Shown here piece after piece: positions 11,016 to 21,274 of a stretch of DNA of 64,000 nucleotides (its first letter is position 1; each line of letters opens with the position of its first letter). The translations under genes and the position numbers were made by a program. The stretch spans positions 25,442,048 to 25,506,047 of the forward strand of contig OY783197.1 in the NCBI GenBank assembly GCA_963678675.1, written 5' to 3'. A model generated the notes under the pieces. That model had not been told where the DNA came from and made no database searches. It worked only from the letters and a program-made list of their open reading frames with translations. This DNA comes from Xiphydria camelus (Eukaryota > Arthropoda > Insecta > Hymenoptera > Xiphydriidae).

Positions 11016-12926
11016 TCAGCTGAGCTGATAGTACTCGGGAGCGAAGTCGTTCGCCAGGTTGCTGAGGAAGTTGAAGTCGGCCGAGCTGTTGCTGTTGTCC
11101 GCGGAGGGAGGGGGCGGCACCGCCGCGTGCACGGGATCACCGTAAAAGTTGCCGAAGTTGCCGTAAGTCTCGCTGGCCGCGTCGGCCGGGCCCGCGCTGC
11201 CGGGCGGGGTCATGACCGCCGCGGTGGCCGCGGCTATGGCCGTGGCAGTCGTGGTCATGCCCGGCGCCGGGAAGGGATCGGGCGAGGAAACGTAACTGCT
11301 GGGAATGTTGGAAGCCTCGCCGCCCTGGTGGGCGTGCAGCGTGTGGTTCGTCTGTTCGTAGTACGCGCTGGAATGACACTGTTTGCCGGCCGTGCGATAG
11401 TCGGCGGAGTTGGCGTGGACGGGCGGCTGATGCGGGACGTAGCCGTCGGCGGTGCGCTGCTGGCTCTGCTGCTGGACGTCGTTGTAGTAGTGGTGAGCTG
11501 GCTGGGCCGGATGGCCGTGCGGCGCGAGATTTTCGCCGCTCGCGTGATACGCACCGCTCGCGGGATAACCGTAACCGCCGTCGGTCATGTAGCCCTCCGC
11601 GCTCTGGTCGGCCTGGGCAGCGGGGTACCCCTGTCCGGCGGCGAAGGCATTGCCGGCTTGCATGCTCCTGTGGTAAGAGGCGTGATGATAGGCGGCGTCG
11701 GCCTGGGCGTAGCCGTTGTACTCGCCCGTGCTGGCGTACTGAGTCTGCTGCTGATGGAACTGCACGGATGAGGCGTTGTACACTGGTCTCACGGCGGATC
11801 CCGTCCTGCTGTGGTGGCCCCGCGCAGCGATCACCTGGCTCTGTCGCGTGTAGAGCGGATGGATCTCGCCGGGATAGGAGAAGCGCTGCTGGTACGGTTC
11901 TCTGGAGCAGTAAGTGCTCTGGGGTTGGGTTTGCTGAGCCACCGTGGGCACCACTTGTCTCGCGGTGGCCACGCCGTTTCTGTAGTCGACGGCCGACGGT
12001 TGGTATATGCTCTGCTGCTGCTGTTGTGGCTGCGGCTGCTGTTGCTGTTGGGGCGGTTGAAAGTGCGCCTGTTGCTGAACACTCGCCTGGATGTTCCTGC
12101 CGTTGTGCGGCGACATGGTCCCTGGATTGACGCCGGGACCGTGAAGCGCGACGGCGGGAATGGAGCTGGCGGAGGAGGGCGAGCTGCGCGGCCGCTGCAT
12201 GTAGGCCGCGTGAGCCGTTTGAATGCCCAGCGGACTTCCTTGCTGAAGCTGGACCGAGGCCGGGGTGCCGGGGGTCGACGAGGGCGTCAGACTCCTCGCC
12301 GTGCTTTGACCGGTCAGCGCTGGCGTGCCGACGGTGGAGTCCGGCATCGCCAGGAGGACACCGTTGCTCGACACTGAACACAATTCCTTGGGGTTCGCCG
12401 ACGGCGACTTCTTGCCGACCGATATTTGCTTCGCCGGATTCGGACTCTTGTGCCCGCCGGACTCCAGCTTCACTCTCACCTCGCTCGACGGCTTCTTCGA
12501 CGTGGCGCTCGGCGACGTCACCTCGCTGCCGTCTTGCGAGCGCGAGTCGTCGTCGGCTATCATCTTGTCGAAGGAGCTGGAGACGCTGTTGGTGCTGCCG
12601 ACGCTGCTGGCGCCGTTGCTGTTCGTATTGAAGCCGGTGTTGTTGTTGGTGACGTTGGGCGTGTTGTTGTTATTGTTGTTGCCGCTGCCGCTGCCGCGGC
12701 CGGGACCGAGTTCCGTCGCGTCGCCGAGGGTGCTGCCGACGTCGCCCACCCCCGAAATATCACAGTTGTGACAGCTCTTCTTCTCGTCCTCGTCCATCAG
12801 CAGGATCTTCTCGCTCTTGGACTTCTCCACGCCGTCCGAGGAGGTGCCGTCCTTCTCGTCCCCGTCCTCCTTGCTCAGGGTCTGCCTCTTGTGCTTCATC
12901 CGACGGTTTTGGAACCATACCTTGAC
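11016..12926 (-). CDS. pb: proboscipedia exon 3: homeodomain helix 3 and C-terminal region
   Basis: Codes residues 139-774. It opens with VKVWFQNRRMKHKRQT, the DNA-recognition helix, with Trp48, Gln50, Asn51 and Arg53 of the homeodomain intact. A charged stretch (KEDGDEKDG..., about 156-190), a Cys pair (CHNC, about 190), Asn/Ser/Gly-rich runs and a Gln-rich tract (about 425-440) follow. The rest is rich in Tyr, His, Ala and Gln. The last 25 or so residues (DFNFLSNLANDFAPEYYQLS) form the conserved insect Pb C-terminus, ending in TGA at 11018-11016. The acceptor is CAG at 12929-12927. GC content is much higher than in the surrounding DNA, which produces long open frames on the opposite strand that are not genes. 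Confidence 0.97.
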   Translation of the reverse strand, partial: VKVWFQNRRMKHKRQTLSKEDGDEKDGTSSDGVEKSKSEKILLMDEDEKKSCHNCDISGVGDVGSTLGDATELGPGRGSGSGNNNNNNTPNVTNNNTGFNTNSNGASSVGSTNSVSSSFDKMIADDDSRSQDGSEVTSPSATSKKPSSEVRVKLESGGHKSPNPAKQISVGKKSPSANPKELCSVSSNGVLLAMPDSTVGTPALTGQSTARSLTPSSTPGTPASVQLQQGSPLGIQTAHAAYMQRPRSSPSSASSIPAVALHGPGVNPGTMSPHNGRNIQASVQQQAHFQPPQQQQQPQPQQQQQSIYQPSAVDYRNGVATARQVVPTVAQQTQPQSTYCSREPYQQRFSYPGEIHPLYTRQSQVIAARGHHSRTGSAVRPVYNASSVQFHQQQTQYASTGEYNGYAQADAAYHHASYHRSMQAGNAFAAGQGYPAAQADQSAEGYMTDGGYGYPASGAYHASGENLAPHGHPAQPAHHYYNDVQQQSQQRTADGYVPHQPPVHANSADYRTAGKQCHSSAYYEQTNHTLHAHQGGEASNIPSSYVSSPDPFPAPGMTTTATAIAAATAAVMTPPGSAGPADAASETYGNFGNFYGDPVHAAVPPPPSADNSNSSADFNFLSNLANDFAPEYYQLS

Positions 12927-13311
12927 CTGGCGACAGAGCGCGATAGGGGTTGCCGGTTTAATCGGTCGAACTGGAGAACTACACTGAGAAGAATAACTTG
13001 GTCAGTTTAACCAAAATCCCGAGGACGACGACCAAACCGTTTGGTGAAATATGGATCCTCCGTCTGCTCGGTTAAACTGACGACTTTTTGATCAGAATAA
13101 CGAAATGTTGATAACTAAACATTTGGTTAGAGTAACTAAATATTCGATTGGAATAACGAAATATTTCGTTCAACTGACCAATATTTCAGTGAAAATAACT
13201 AAACGCAATTAACTAGTTGCGTTTTGTCATTTTAACCTCATCATTTTTCTCAGTGTAGGGATATTTCGAGGGAAATACAACGTTCGACGAGCGCAGGCGA
13301 ACGACACTTAC
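12927..13311 (-). other. pb: pb intron 2 (splits the homeobox), 385 bp
   Basis: GT-AG intron between homeodomain positions 44 and 45. It runs from GTAAGT at 13311 to CAG at 12927. A 274 bp inverted-repeat element with a TA duplication fills most of it; without the insertion the intron would be about 109 bp. Confidence 0.93.
12982..13255. mobile_element. MITE family C, copy 1, inside pb intron 2
   Basis: 274 bp from CACTGAGAAGAATAACTTGG to TTTTTCTCAGTG with TA on each side. The interior carries repeated GGTTA(A/G)A(A/G)TAACTAAA-type motifs and an inverted AGTTTAACC. Copies at 39437, 45283, 49313 and 60675. It lies wholly within the intron and leaves both splice sites intact. Confidence 0.88.
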
Positions 13312-13454
13312 CTGTCTTTCCGTAAGGTCGAGAGAGGCGGCGATTTCTATTCGTCGGGGTCGACAGAGATACTTGTTGAAGTGAAACTCCTTCTCCAGCT
13401 CGAGGAGCTGCGTGTTCGTGTACGCCGTTCGCAACCTTCTGGGAAGGCCGTTCT
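13312..13454 (-). CDS. pb: proboscipedia exon 2: homeodomain residues 1-44
   Basis: Codes residues 91-138, which contain homeodomain positions 1-44 (helices 1 and 2). It includes [19 protein letters not shown] and ends in LDLTERQ, the signature of the Pb/Hox2 class. The acceptor is the CAG at 13457-13455 after a pyrimidine run (TTTTTCTGTCGCAG), and the first two bases complete a Glu codon begun in exon 1. The donor is GTAAGT directly after the Gln codon at 13312. Splitting the homeobox between positions 44 and 45 is a known position for this class. The exon is 143 bp. Confidence 0.97.
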
Positions 13455-14172
13455 CTGCGACAGAAAAAGTGGTCAAACGTGGCGATTAGATTCTCATAAA
13501 ACTCGCTGATCGCCTTCGAACGAGCATCGTTCCTCGATTAATTCTAATTTCCAACGGTAGTCGATCTCGGATAGGAGCTTCGTCTCGTCAGGCGTAACAA
13601 TATTTCGACCGGAAGCAGCAGCGGCGGCTTTCTTACAGAGTTCGACCTTTGCAGTTTGGTATCCGCTTGAGAGGGGGACGTTCCGCGGCGAATTTTTAAG
13701 AGAGAAATAACAATTGCTTAATTAATGACTATTCGAAGTCCGGGAAGCGGCAGCCCCGTGACGACAATGCAGGAGCGAAAGGCTTACACGAAGACAAGGG
13801 ACATTCTGCGGGTTCCTCGGGCTCCTTGGAAAGTTTTGGCCAAGTTTCCGACTACAGGCGCTTCGTGTCAATCCAAGCACCGCCTAATTGTTATCGGGCA
13901 AGAAACTCGTCGTACGATAACAAGGAAACTGATGGGACGGAGGCGCCGAGGTGTGAGCGAGGTTCTAACGGCGTGGAAAATACCAGCGCTCTACTTCGCG
14001 TAAGAGGGAAGTAGTGTGATTGCTGCTGCGAGATTAAGGGGGCTACCCCTAAAGTTCATCTTCGTCGACTGAAAATTAAATTTCCGTATTTATATTTTCG
14101 GATGAAGTTAGATATTTGTTGAATGTAGACAGGATTATTGCACCAATGCTAAGTCACTGAAACGTAACATAT

Positions 14173-14327
14173 CAGGCTAAACTTACTCGCCAGGAAGGAA
14201 ACTCCAAAGTATTATACAATTATGAGCTCTTGGCCCATATTTGTATAATACTTTTTTGAAGACTATATTTGTATCTATGATAAAGTCTTGTATCGATATA
14301 GGACAAAAATTCATAAATAATGAGACA
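14173..14327. mobile_element. MITE family D, copy 2 (truncated)
   Basis: Left end CAGGCTAAACTTACTCGCCA and body match family D; the right terminal repeat is missing and family E sequence follows directly. Confidence 0.65.
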
Positions 14328-14329
14328 AA

Positions 14330-14515
14330 TAGGGATTCATTCACATCGAACAGAAGTATTTGAATTGAATAAATGTTTTTCGCATATTTTTAATCGAGTA
14401 GAATATTTACTTAATTCAAATAGAGACTTTTGTTCAATGTAAAGAAATTTCTATTCATTTTAAATAAATTTTTCTATCAAGTTCGTATACAACTAGACCT
14501 TTTCCCTTTCCCCAA
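14330..14515. mobile_element. MITE family E, copy 1 (left end missing)
   Basis: Contains ATTCACATCGAACAGAAGT, the inverted GAGACTTTTGTTCAATGT and the right end TTCGTATACAACTAGACC. The left terminus is absent. Confidence 0.65.
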
Positions 14516-15169
14516 TTTTATTTGCTTTGGTGATAAAGTTATTCTCTTTGTAAATAGCTAGAAATTTTTAGTCGGTAGAAACATATGCTGTCAAAGGAAA
14601 TAATGATTTCATCTAATGGATCTAAATGAGAGATTCAGAAATTGTATTATAACTGCAATTGCGACACGAGAGCTCGACTGTTTGCACAGCTCTTCATTTA
14701 AAGCTGTTATCGCGTTTCATCGTGCAAGTCCACGTGATACCCATCTGGCATTGTTGTACGTATTTATACAGTGCATTACGCCTTAATCTCGTGGAAAGAT
14801 TTCTGCTAACGACCACGGGGATTTGCTAATTATGGTATACAGGGAAATGATTCATTTCATACGAATGTGAATACCGTGGGAAATTAATGATATTTTTATG
14901 TTACAGTTTTAATGATTAACCGTGTGGAAAATTATGTCCATACTTTTTTGATTACTATTACCGCGCTAGTGTGCATTTTGAATATATCAAGTGACAAGTA
15001 TTGAGACATTTAATGGGAAACTATTTTATATATAAGAATGAGAATAATTCCCATATGCTAAATAAAGATTACAGTCATGATAACAGTACAAAGATATATG
15101 CAACAAAGTTCTTCCCCAGCAGTTTAATAATACCTATACATATATTATATTACTCGATGAATAAAAGTA

Positions 15170-15354
15170 CATCGAGAAAAATGATTACCCTACTAATATC
15201 AACCAAACTTTGGTTGGTACGGGAAAAACGAAATATTTTTATCGGGACAACAAAATTGTTGGTTATGGCAATCAAACGTTTGTTGTCATAAAATTTCGTT
15301 GTTCCCATACCAACCAAATTTTGGTTAACATTACACTAATCATTTTTCTCAGTC
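15170..15354. mobile_element. fold-back element H
   Basis: 185 bp palindrome with ends CGAGAAAAATGATTA / TAATCATTTTTCTCAGT and arms AACCAAACTTTGGTTGGTA / TACCAACCAAATTTTGGTT. It belongs to the CACTGAG-type terminal group although the outermost bases have diverged. Confidence 0.7.
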
Positions 15355-15589
15355 TCCACTCGATCGAATTAAATTCAATTCTCTCCAGACCGATATTCCC
15401 GCGAACGATTTCTCTGAAAACCCCCGCATTTTTACTCCCCCAAATTGCCCATCGGGCTCGATCGAATCCATTCGCCTCCTTTATAATAATTAACATTCTT
15501 CGGCTCATTCGCGTGCGGATAAACCATCTCCGCGCGTATAAAACCGACTTTATCGCGGCTCTCGTTTAAAGTCTCGAAGAGGTGGCGTT

Positions 15590-15860
15590 GTATTTTTACG
15601 CGTGCCGCTCCGAAATATGCGCGCGGGTATACGACGTCGCGGGACTTGGCGCGGGGGTAGCAGCGGAGAGCCGAGAGGCTAAACTACCCCATGGCGTGCG
15701 AGCGGATGTAAGGGTGGCCGGCGGCTCTGGAGGGTGAGTCAAGGGTGGAAGGAAGGAGGGGAGAGTGGGCCGAACGAATGAGCCAAGGGTGGACGGGGGT
15801 GGAAGGGGGGGGGGGGAGAGATGAAAGTATCGCGTGATTGACGTGGGCCTCATCAGCATT
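15590..15860. other. GC-rich patch in pb intron 1
   Basis: CpG-rich, with a G run near 15807-15816. No coding signature seen; function unknown. Confidence 0.4.
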
Positions 15861-16101
15861 CCGGTCTCGTGATTGGCTAGACGAACCTGTCAATCAAAAA
15901 GGATCCACGCCTATTGCACGTACTTTCCGTCGCGTTATACGTATCGCTCTTCATCGCTTCGGCGGCTATAGGTGTGGGCACGGTAAATTTGGTAGGCGAT
16001 ATCTTCCCGTCGCTCGCCGTCGAGAACGGGAGTAGGTATCTGTCGTCGGGAGCGCGGTTGACGTTGGTCTTACGGAGAGATCGGCTGAATAAATTCTACT
16101 G

Positions 16102-16546
16102 CTCTGAGAGACAGTTTATTTATAGTTAATACTTACGCTGAGAACAAATGTGGTAGATTTGATTAAATTAGTGGGAACGCAGATCAAGTTACTCGGACTA
16201 ATAATTTGCTAGACTTGACTACAGCTTCTTTTCGTCAAACAATTTCAAATCATTATAACGAAATTATCTAATTTAAGTAACTAATTCGTCGTTCCCTCGC
16301 CCGTGACCGTCAATTTAGTCAAATTTATTATTATTTTTTCTCTCTGAGTATATACCTACTTGATTATGGCGAAAGAGATATTTCTTTGGGTTAAATGAAT
16401 ATTGATCAGTTATTACTCTATTTCCGTTTGAATGAAGAGACATTCTAGTAATTAATATATATATATTCATTTGACTCACATTGAAAATTTCTTTCGTCAT
16501 AATCAAATACACATTTATTAACTACAAATAAATTTTTATCACAGTG
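16102..16546. mobile_element. MITE family F, copy 1, split by element N
   Basis: Left arm (CTGAGAGACAGTTTATTTAT, 16104-16134) and right arm (ending AACTACAAATAAATTTTTAT then CACAGTG) are complementary. They are separated by an element N insertion flanked by TA. The intact relative is at 40706-40904. Confidence 0.65.
16135..16348. mobile_element. MITE family N, copy 1, nested in F
   Basis: 214 bp with TA on both sides, ends CGCTGAGAAC / TTTTCTCTCTGAG and arms TAGATTTGATTAAATTAG / TCAATTTAGTCAAATTTA. Related sequence at 48956-49119 and about 58905-59115. Confidence 0.65.
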
Positions 16547-17570
16547 TGTGTATACGGTACACGTGAGGGGCACGAAAGGGCTTTTAAGGTTTTCAGCTAC
16601 TTTTACAGTGCGATAGAGTAATTTTTATTTGGAAAACATTAAATCTCGTGATATCATACATTACAGTTCATCAGGTTCGAACGAAATATCGTTCTGCTGT
16701 AATTTATTATATCAGTTTTTCTGCGGATATCGTGGCTGTAGAATAATTGACACATCGAATCCCTGTATTTTAACAATTTTTACAAATCTCAAGGGGGAAA
16801 AATGTACCTCGCGTGGTTGTAAACGAATTTTTTTAAAGCATAAACGTAAAATACACTTGAATAACTCTCAATCATTCCTGTATCATATTATATTTCAAGA
16901 CGTACATTAAATTCATTACCGATTAAAAGCACACGAAGAACACGTCGAAGAGTAATTGAAAATGATCGACCCCGTGGACATTAAACGCACACCAGAATGA
17001 CTTTCATCAATTTCCACCGTATTTCGAGTTAACCCTTTCTCTCGCGACTTTTTTTAATTCACGATAAAATTCCGAAATTAAATTCTGTGGCTGGATAATA
17101 TTTTTGATATAATTTTTAAACAAAAGAGAGGAAATTGTTCAGTCTGTCTGTTTTTGAGTTTAATGATATGCATTCAATAAATTGAAGACACTGATTTTTA
17201 TGGCCAATTTCCCAATTTTATTGTTAAATCACTAAATTTAATCAAATGAATTGCTTTCTAAACGAAACATACTAATCACCCCGCTCAACAATATTAGGTA
17301 CAATATTTCAGAGTTATGTGGTTCTAATCGCACGACACGCGTCTAACCTCAAGCGGTAATAAAGTAAACTGAAATGTTTAAATCACAGTTGTGCCTCCAA
17401 ACCGACAGCATAAATGTCGACACGGAGTTTTCACTTGATGGCAAAGAAGTGAAATAACGACGAGAAAGCTGTTAATTAAGCAAATAGTTTTCCAGATGGC
17501 GTTTGAAAATGTTTAAAACTGGTGTATTATATATAGGTGGTCATTTGAATACCCGGTGAAGCGAAAGGGT
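16547..17570. other. AT-rich intron sequence, nothing recognised
   Basis: No repeat partner, RNA gene or convincing open frame found. Confidence 0.5.
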
Positions 17571-17574
17571 TAAA

Positions 17575-18130
17575 CCAAAATCACCGCCGATCGGAGGCAC
17601 GCGCGAACAACACCTCGAAGAGGTGCCGGAATCGGCCTTCCCCCGCCACGGCGCGCATCCACCGTCTCGCGCCCCGGGGTAAAAATATCGGGGCGCGCGC
17701 GGGTGTATCGTCGCTCCTCACTCTTCCGAGACCGGACAAGGTGATGGACCGTCAGACAAAGTCACAGAGCGGTGGCCGCGGAGTGACGGAGCTGCGTGCG
17801 AAGCGCGAGCGAGAGGGGTCCCGCGCGGGCACTGAAATAACTCTCGCGTCGGTATTTCGGAATTAGGTTTTTTTCTTCTTCATCGTTTCCCTTTTCTTCC
17901 CGCGGCGATGATGAGCGCGACGCGCGCGGCCCGGCGCGTCGATGAAAAAGAATCGAAAGGCGAGAGCGCGGAGAGCGCGCGAGCCGACGTCGCTCTGATC
18001 ACGCGGTGACGTCCAAAATTGTGGCCCCCCGGCCTATTCGCGTAACGGCGCGTGGAGCAACAATTATCCGGCGCGAGGGAGAGTCTCGGTCCCGGAGCCG
18101 CGATGTGATTTAAATACGTCGCGTCTCGTT
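17575..18130. other. CpG-rich block in pb intron 1
   Basis: Rich in CGCG runs and sharply distinct from the AT-rich surroundings. Could be a regulatory or promoter-like region; no open frame is supported. Confidence 0.4.
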
Positions 18131-18389
18131 AGATATTGCTGTTTCAAGTTTCGCCAAACACTCGTCGACTTTTCATCGAGCGGATGCGTGTAACGCAATG
18201 GAAGGCAAAGCGACGGCGCTTCCCATGCGCGTATCGTCGTTCCGTTCGTCGTTATTGCGCCATGTATGCAGCTGGTAGATGAAAGTTACTTCGCTTCTGT
18301 CATTAATAATCATTATTTCGCGTACGAACCGCTATTCACATATCGCAAGGTTGCACGCGGTATCCGCGGTGAATGCAATTTAGCAACAT

Positions 18390-18856
18390 GAGGAACTTGG
18401 ATGAAATTTTGTTTTTCCTTGAAAATTTTACTGAATGAAGCTACGGTGTTATGAAAACCGGGGAGCACTGTATTTTGTAATAATATGTAACTATATTGGA
18501 GGAAGAGAATTAATTAGTCGTGCCTCAACCGCCTGAACCACGCTCCGACCTAGAACGCAGTGTGATTGGCCTAGACGCTTTTACTGTTGCGTGACGTCAC
18601 ACATTCGATGATCACTGGCTAAATCTCAATTTTAACCAATGACTGTCGAGTGCTCCTAACTACGCCCCGCGAACATAGTATGATTGGCTGATAGCGCTTT
18701 TACTGTTGCGTGACGTCACACATTGCTTCTCGCCGTTTGCGCGGCTCTTTCAAACGCTACATTTTTAACTCAAATCTGTGAAGGTATCCGACATGTTGAA
18801 ATTGTAATTTTTTACTCTATTTTTTAAGCCAATAAAAAAAATCATGCAAGTTCCTC
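18390..18856. mobile_element. element I, copy 2, inverted relative to copy 1
   Basis: 467 bp with ends GAGGAACTTGGATGA / TCATGCAAGTTCCTC. It has two TGACGTCA sites (18592-18599 and 18711-18718) and CCAAT boxes on the minus strand (ATTGG near 18565 and 18674). Its sequence is the reverse complement of the copy at 5799-6298. Confidence 0.8.
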
Positions 18857-19130
18857 ATTGTGTGATACTGTAATTCTCTTGTACGCGCAACCGCGAATCA
18901 CGACGGGTTCGTGCGGTAGATTTTACTCTTGGCTTTTACCAATCTGATTATTACGGGTTGGAAAAATGTTGCCTCGCGGGAGGAATACCGAGAGATATCG
19001 GGTACGATAAAAATATGTATTATTATGCGGAAAAAAAAATATCGGTCAGTCTTAATTGCAACTTTCACGTGGGTTTGATAAACTGCCGCTCTTTGTGTAG
19101 TTGTGTAGTGAAAAGAAACTTTTAACGATT

Positions 19131-19350
19131 TGTACAGCGTGTCAAATTAGCCAGGAAGTTTTGACGTGTGGCCTGTACCGTTCATTTCACTCCGGCTGGC
19201 TTCGATGTCAGCCAATAGCGAGCTACCATACACGGCCGAGGTTATCACGCACGTGTGACTTCATGCCAAAGCGAAAGAAATTATAGTCAGAGTGAAATGA
19301 ACGATGCAGGCCACAGACCAAAATTCCCTGGTTAATTTGACGTGCTGTAC
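19131..19350. mobile_element. fold-back element V
   Basis: Inverted arms TGTACAGCGTGTCAAATTA / TAATTTGACGTGCTGTACA, and further in GTTCATTTCACTC / GAGTGAAATGAAC. About 220 bp; one copy noticed. Confidence 0.65.
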
Positions 19351-19567
19351 AGATGTGCTGTACTCAAAATTATCAGTATTAATAAGGATTTACAGGAATA
19401 ATAATTAGGCATAGACGCTAGAGAGTAGTACCTAAAATATTTTACAAAAATGTGAGCTAATCCAAGTGGCAATTGACATGCAGCCATAATTAACTAATAT
19501 CTCATAATATATCATGCAGCCATCATTTATTAGAAAAATATAAAAAATATTTTAAACCTACATCTAC

Positions 19568-19589
19568 AGAGAGAGAGAGAGAGAGAGAG
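19568..19589. repeat. (GA)n microsatellite
   Basis: Uninterrupted AG/GA run of about 22 bp. Confidence 0.9.
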
Positions 19590-20138
19590 TTCTTTAAAAT
19601 GCAATTAGCTGAAATAATTAAACAGCCAGTAAATGTATGAAAAGTGCCATAACACGTGAAACGTTGCCGTTACGTTTTATATCCTACTTTCCCTCATCAC
19701 TATCGTGTATAACGCGTGTGACGTCACAAAATAAAACAACCAATAACGCGTTAGGGCCTCCACATAATTGGAAGAATAAGAATCAGAACAAGAATTGTCC
19801 CGTAGAACCAATCTAACGGCTGAACCAATATTTCCTATTTTTCCATTTTCCATGATCTCTCTGACCATGTCTTCGATGCACTATTATCAATACAGCAGCT
19901 TCAACTGCATTCAAAATTACGAGCATTAGACGTTCCCGATTCACACTTTCTTGTATTTTAATCCCTCATAGATACTTCTAGCGCGCTTCATTAGATGGCT
20001 CTACGGAAAAATTCTCATTCTTATTCCTATATGTTTGTGGCGACCCGTCGCGCTACGGCGCCCTGCCGCCAGGTGGCGCCGACCTTTGACTCCACGGCTC
20101 TCGGCTTCTCGTTAGTGGTCCAACAACGGGCAAGCTTC

Positions 20139-20146
20139 TATATAAG
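20139..20146 (+). promoter_or_regulatory. TATA box of the solo LTR
   Basis: TATATAAG in the middle of the LTR; a start about 25-30 bp downstream would place the hammerhead-like sequence at the 5' end of the transcript. Confidence 0.6.
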
Positions 20147-20179
20147 ACCGCAACTGCCCGTCTCTCACCGAGGACCACA

Positions 20180-20249
20180 GAGCGTCTAAGGCAGGAGTCG
20201 GCCTAGCCTTACTGACGAGTCCACAGGCCGACTCCGGGACGAGACGCTC
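20180..20249 (+). ncRNA. hammerhead ribozyme-like sequence (type III topology)
   Basis: Three helices around a near-canonical core. Helix III is GAGCGTC (20180-20186) with GACGCTC (20243-20249); of this, the GAGCGT-ACGCTC part is the canonical helix. Helix I is TAAGGC (20187-20192) with GCCTTA (20206-20211). The core CTGACGA is at 20212-20218, and helix II is GTCC (20219-20222) with GGAC (20237-20240). Predicted cleavage follows C20186 (GUC). The second core strand reads GAG (20241-20243) instead of GAA, a change at an invariant adenine (A14) that would be expected to abolish or greatly reduce cleavage. Loops I and II are complementary over 11 nt. Confidence 0.65.
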
Positions 20250-20389
20250 CGCCGATTAGATGGCGACCACGTCCTTTTCGCCACATGTTTATTGATAATT
20301 TCATTCCCTTGATCGCGTGAAGATCCTTACACTCGTCTTTCAATAAATCAAAATAAATCGAAACAGTTGGCGTAACGCGTTACACGAAG

Positions 20390-21000
20390 CCCGCGCTCTC
20401 CCCCCCCCCCTCCCTTCCTCGTCATATTCTCATTCGCCTGCGCTTCGGTATATTAATAGAGTTACAACGCGGTTTATTATAAACCCGGTCTATATCGTCA
20501 ATGAAACGAACTCGGCGAGACGTGGAAGTGACAATGCAGGAGGATGTGACATAAGACGAGAAAGAGGGAGAGAGTGGAGTGTCGGGCGGAGGCCGGACGT
20601 CGTATTATTTCTGGACAGGCCGTCAGTCATCGGGGGTGCAGCGTGGCTGGCAGAGCCGACGGCCGTCGCTTCGCACTTTCAGCCCCGTGCGTCGCGACGC
20701 TTCTCGCCACGACTCTACCCGCGGAGGATCTCGCCTCGCGACACACCGGACGGCCCGACGAGCGACGCGTCCCATTGTTTGTCTAACGGTCTTATTTAAG
20801 CAGTGACAACATCGACGTCCATTCGTTACACGGTCCTCCGACGAGTAGTCGGCTTGGTCTTCTTTCGATGCCGTTGCGCGGAGGGAAGAAGAATCGCTTT
20901 TGGATGGCCGGAGCCGACGGTGCGCAAATTTGGTTGGGGGGGACGGAAATTGTTGCGTTTCTTTTTTACAAGGGGCGAGGCGGCGATTTGGAAAGTAAAT
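20390..21000. other. CpG-rich block in pb intron 1
   Basis: Contains a C run (about 20400-20410) and CpG-dense sequence. The open frames inside show no domain. Confidence 0.4.
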
Positions 21001-21274
21001 ATATGCTTTCTTTTGCTTTAATAGTCGAATTATGATGTATTCATGTAGAAATATGTTAGGGACAGGGTTACATTTCTCTATTAGAGATGTCCTGATTGGA
21101 TCCTTATCAGGCCTTAGCTGGGTTTTATGGATATTTTGTGAACTACACTGTGGAAAGTTTTTGTAGTAAACTTCATGTTACTTTTATGAAGTTGTTATCA
21201 TACGAGTTTATCCATTAAAGTTACTATACGTCATTGAAATAATTAAAATTACTACAGATTTGATTTAAGATTTA

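Larger units (their letters stand above)
20036..20285 (+). mobile_element. solo LTR with TATA box and hammerhead-like sequence
   Basis: 250 bp beginning TGTGGCGACC and ending TTTTCGCCACA, with TG...CA ends and a 7 bp terminal inverted repeat, flanked on both sides by TGTT (20032-20035 and 20286-20289). The 4 bp duplication and the ends fit a Ty3/gypsy-like LTR. A TATA box at 20139-20146 sets the direction. No internal retroelement sequence or second LTR is present, so it is a solo LTR left by recombination. Confidence 0.8.

Noticed and set aside
11127..12771. Long plus-strand and other-frame open reading frames opposite pb exon 3
   Set aside because: They are antisense or frame shadows of the GC-rich pb coding exon and show no independent domain.
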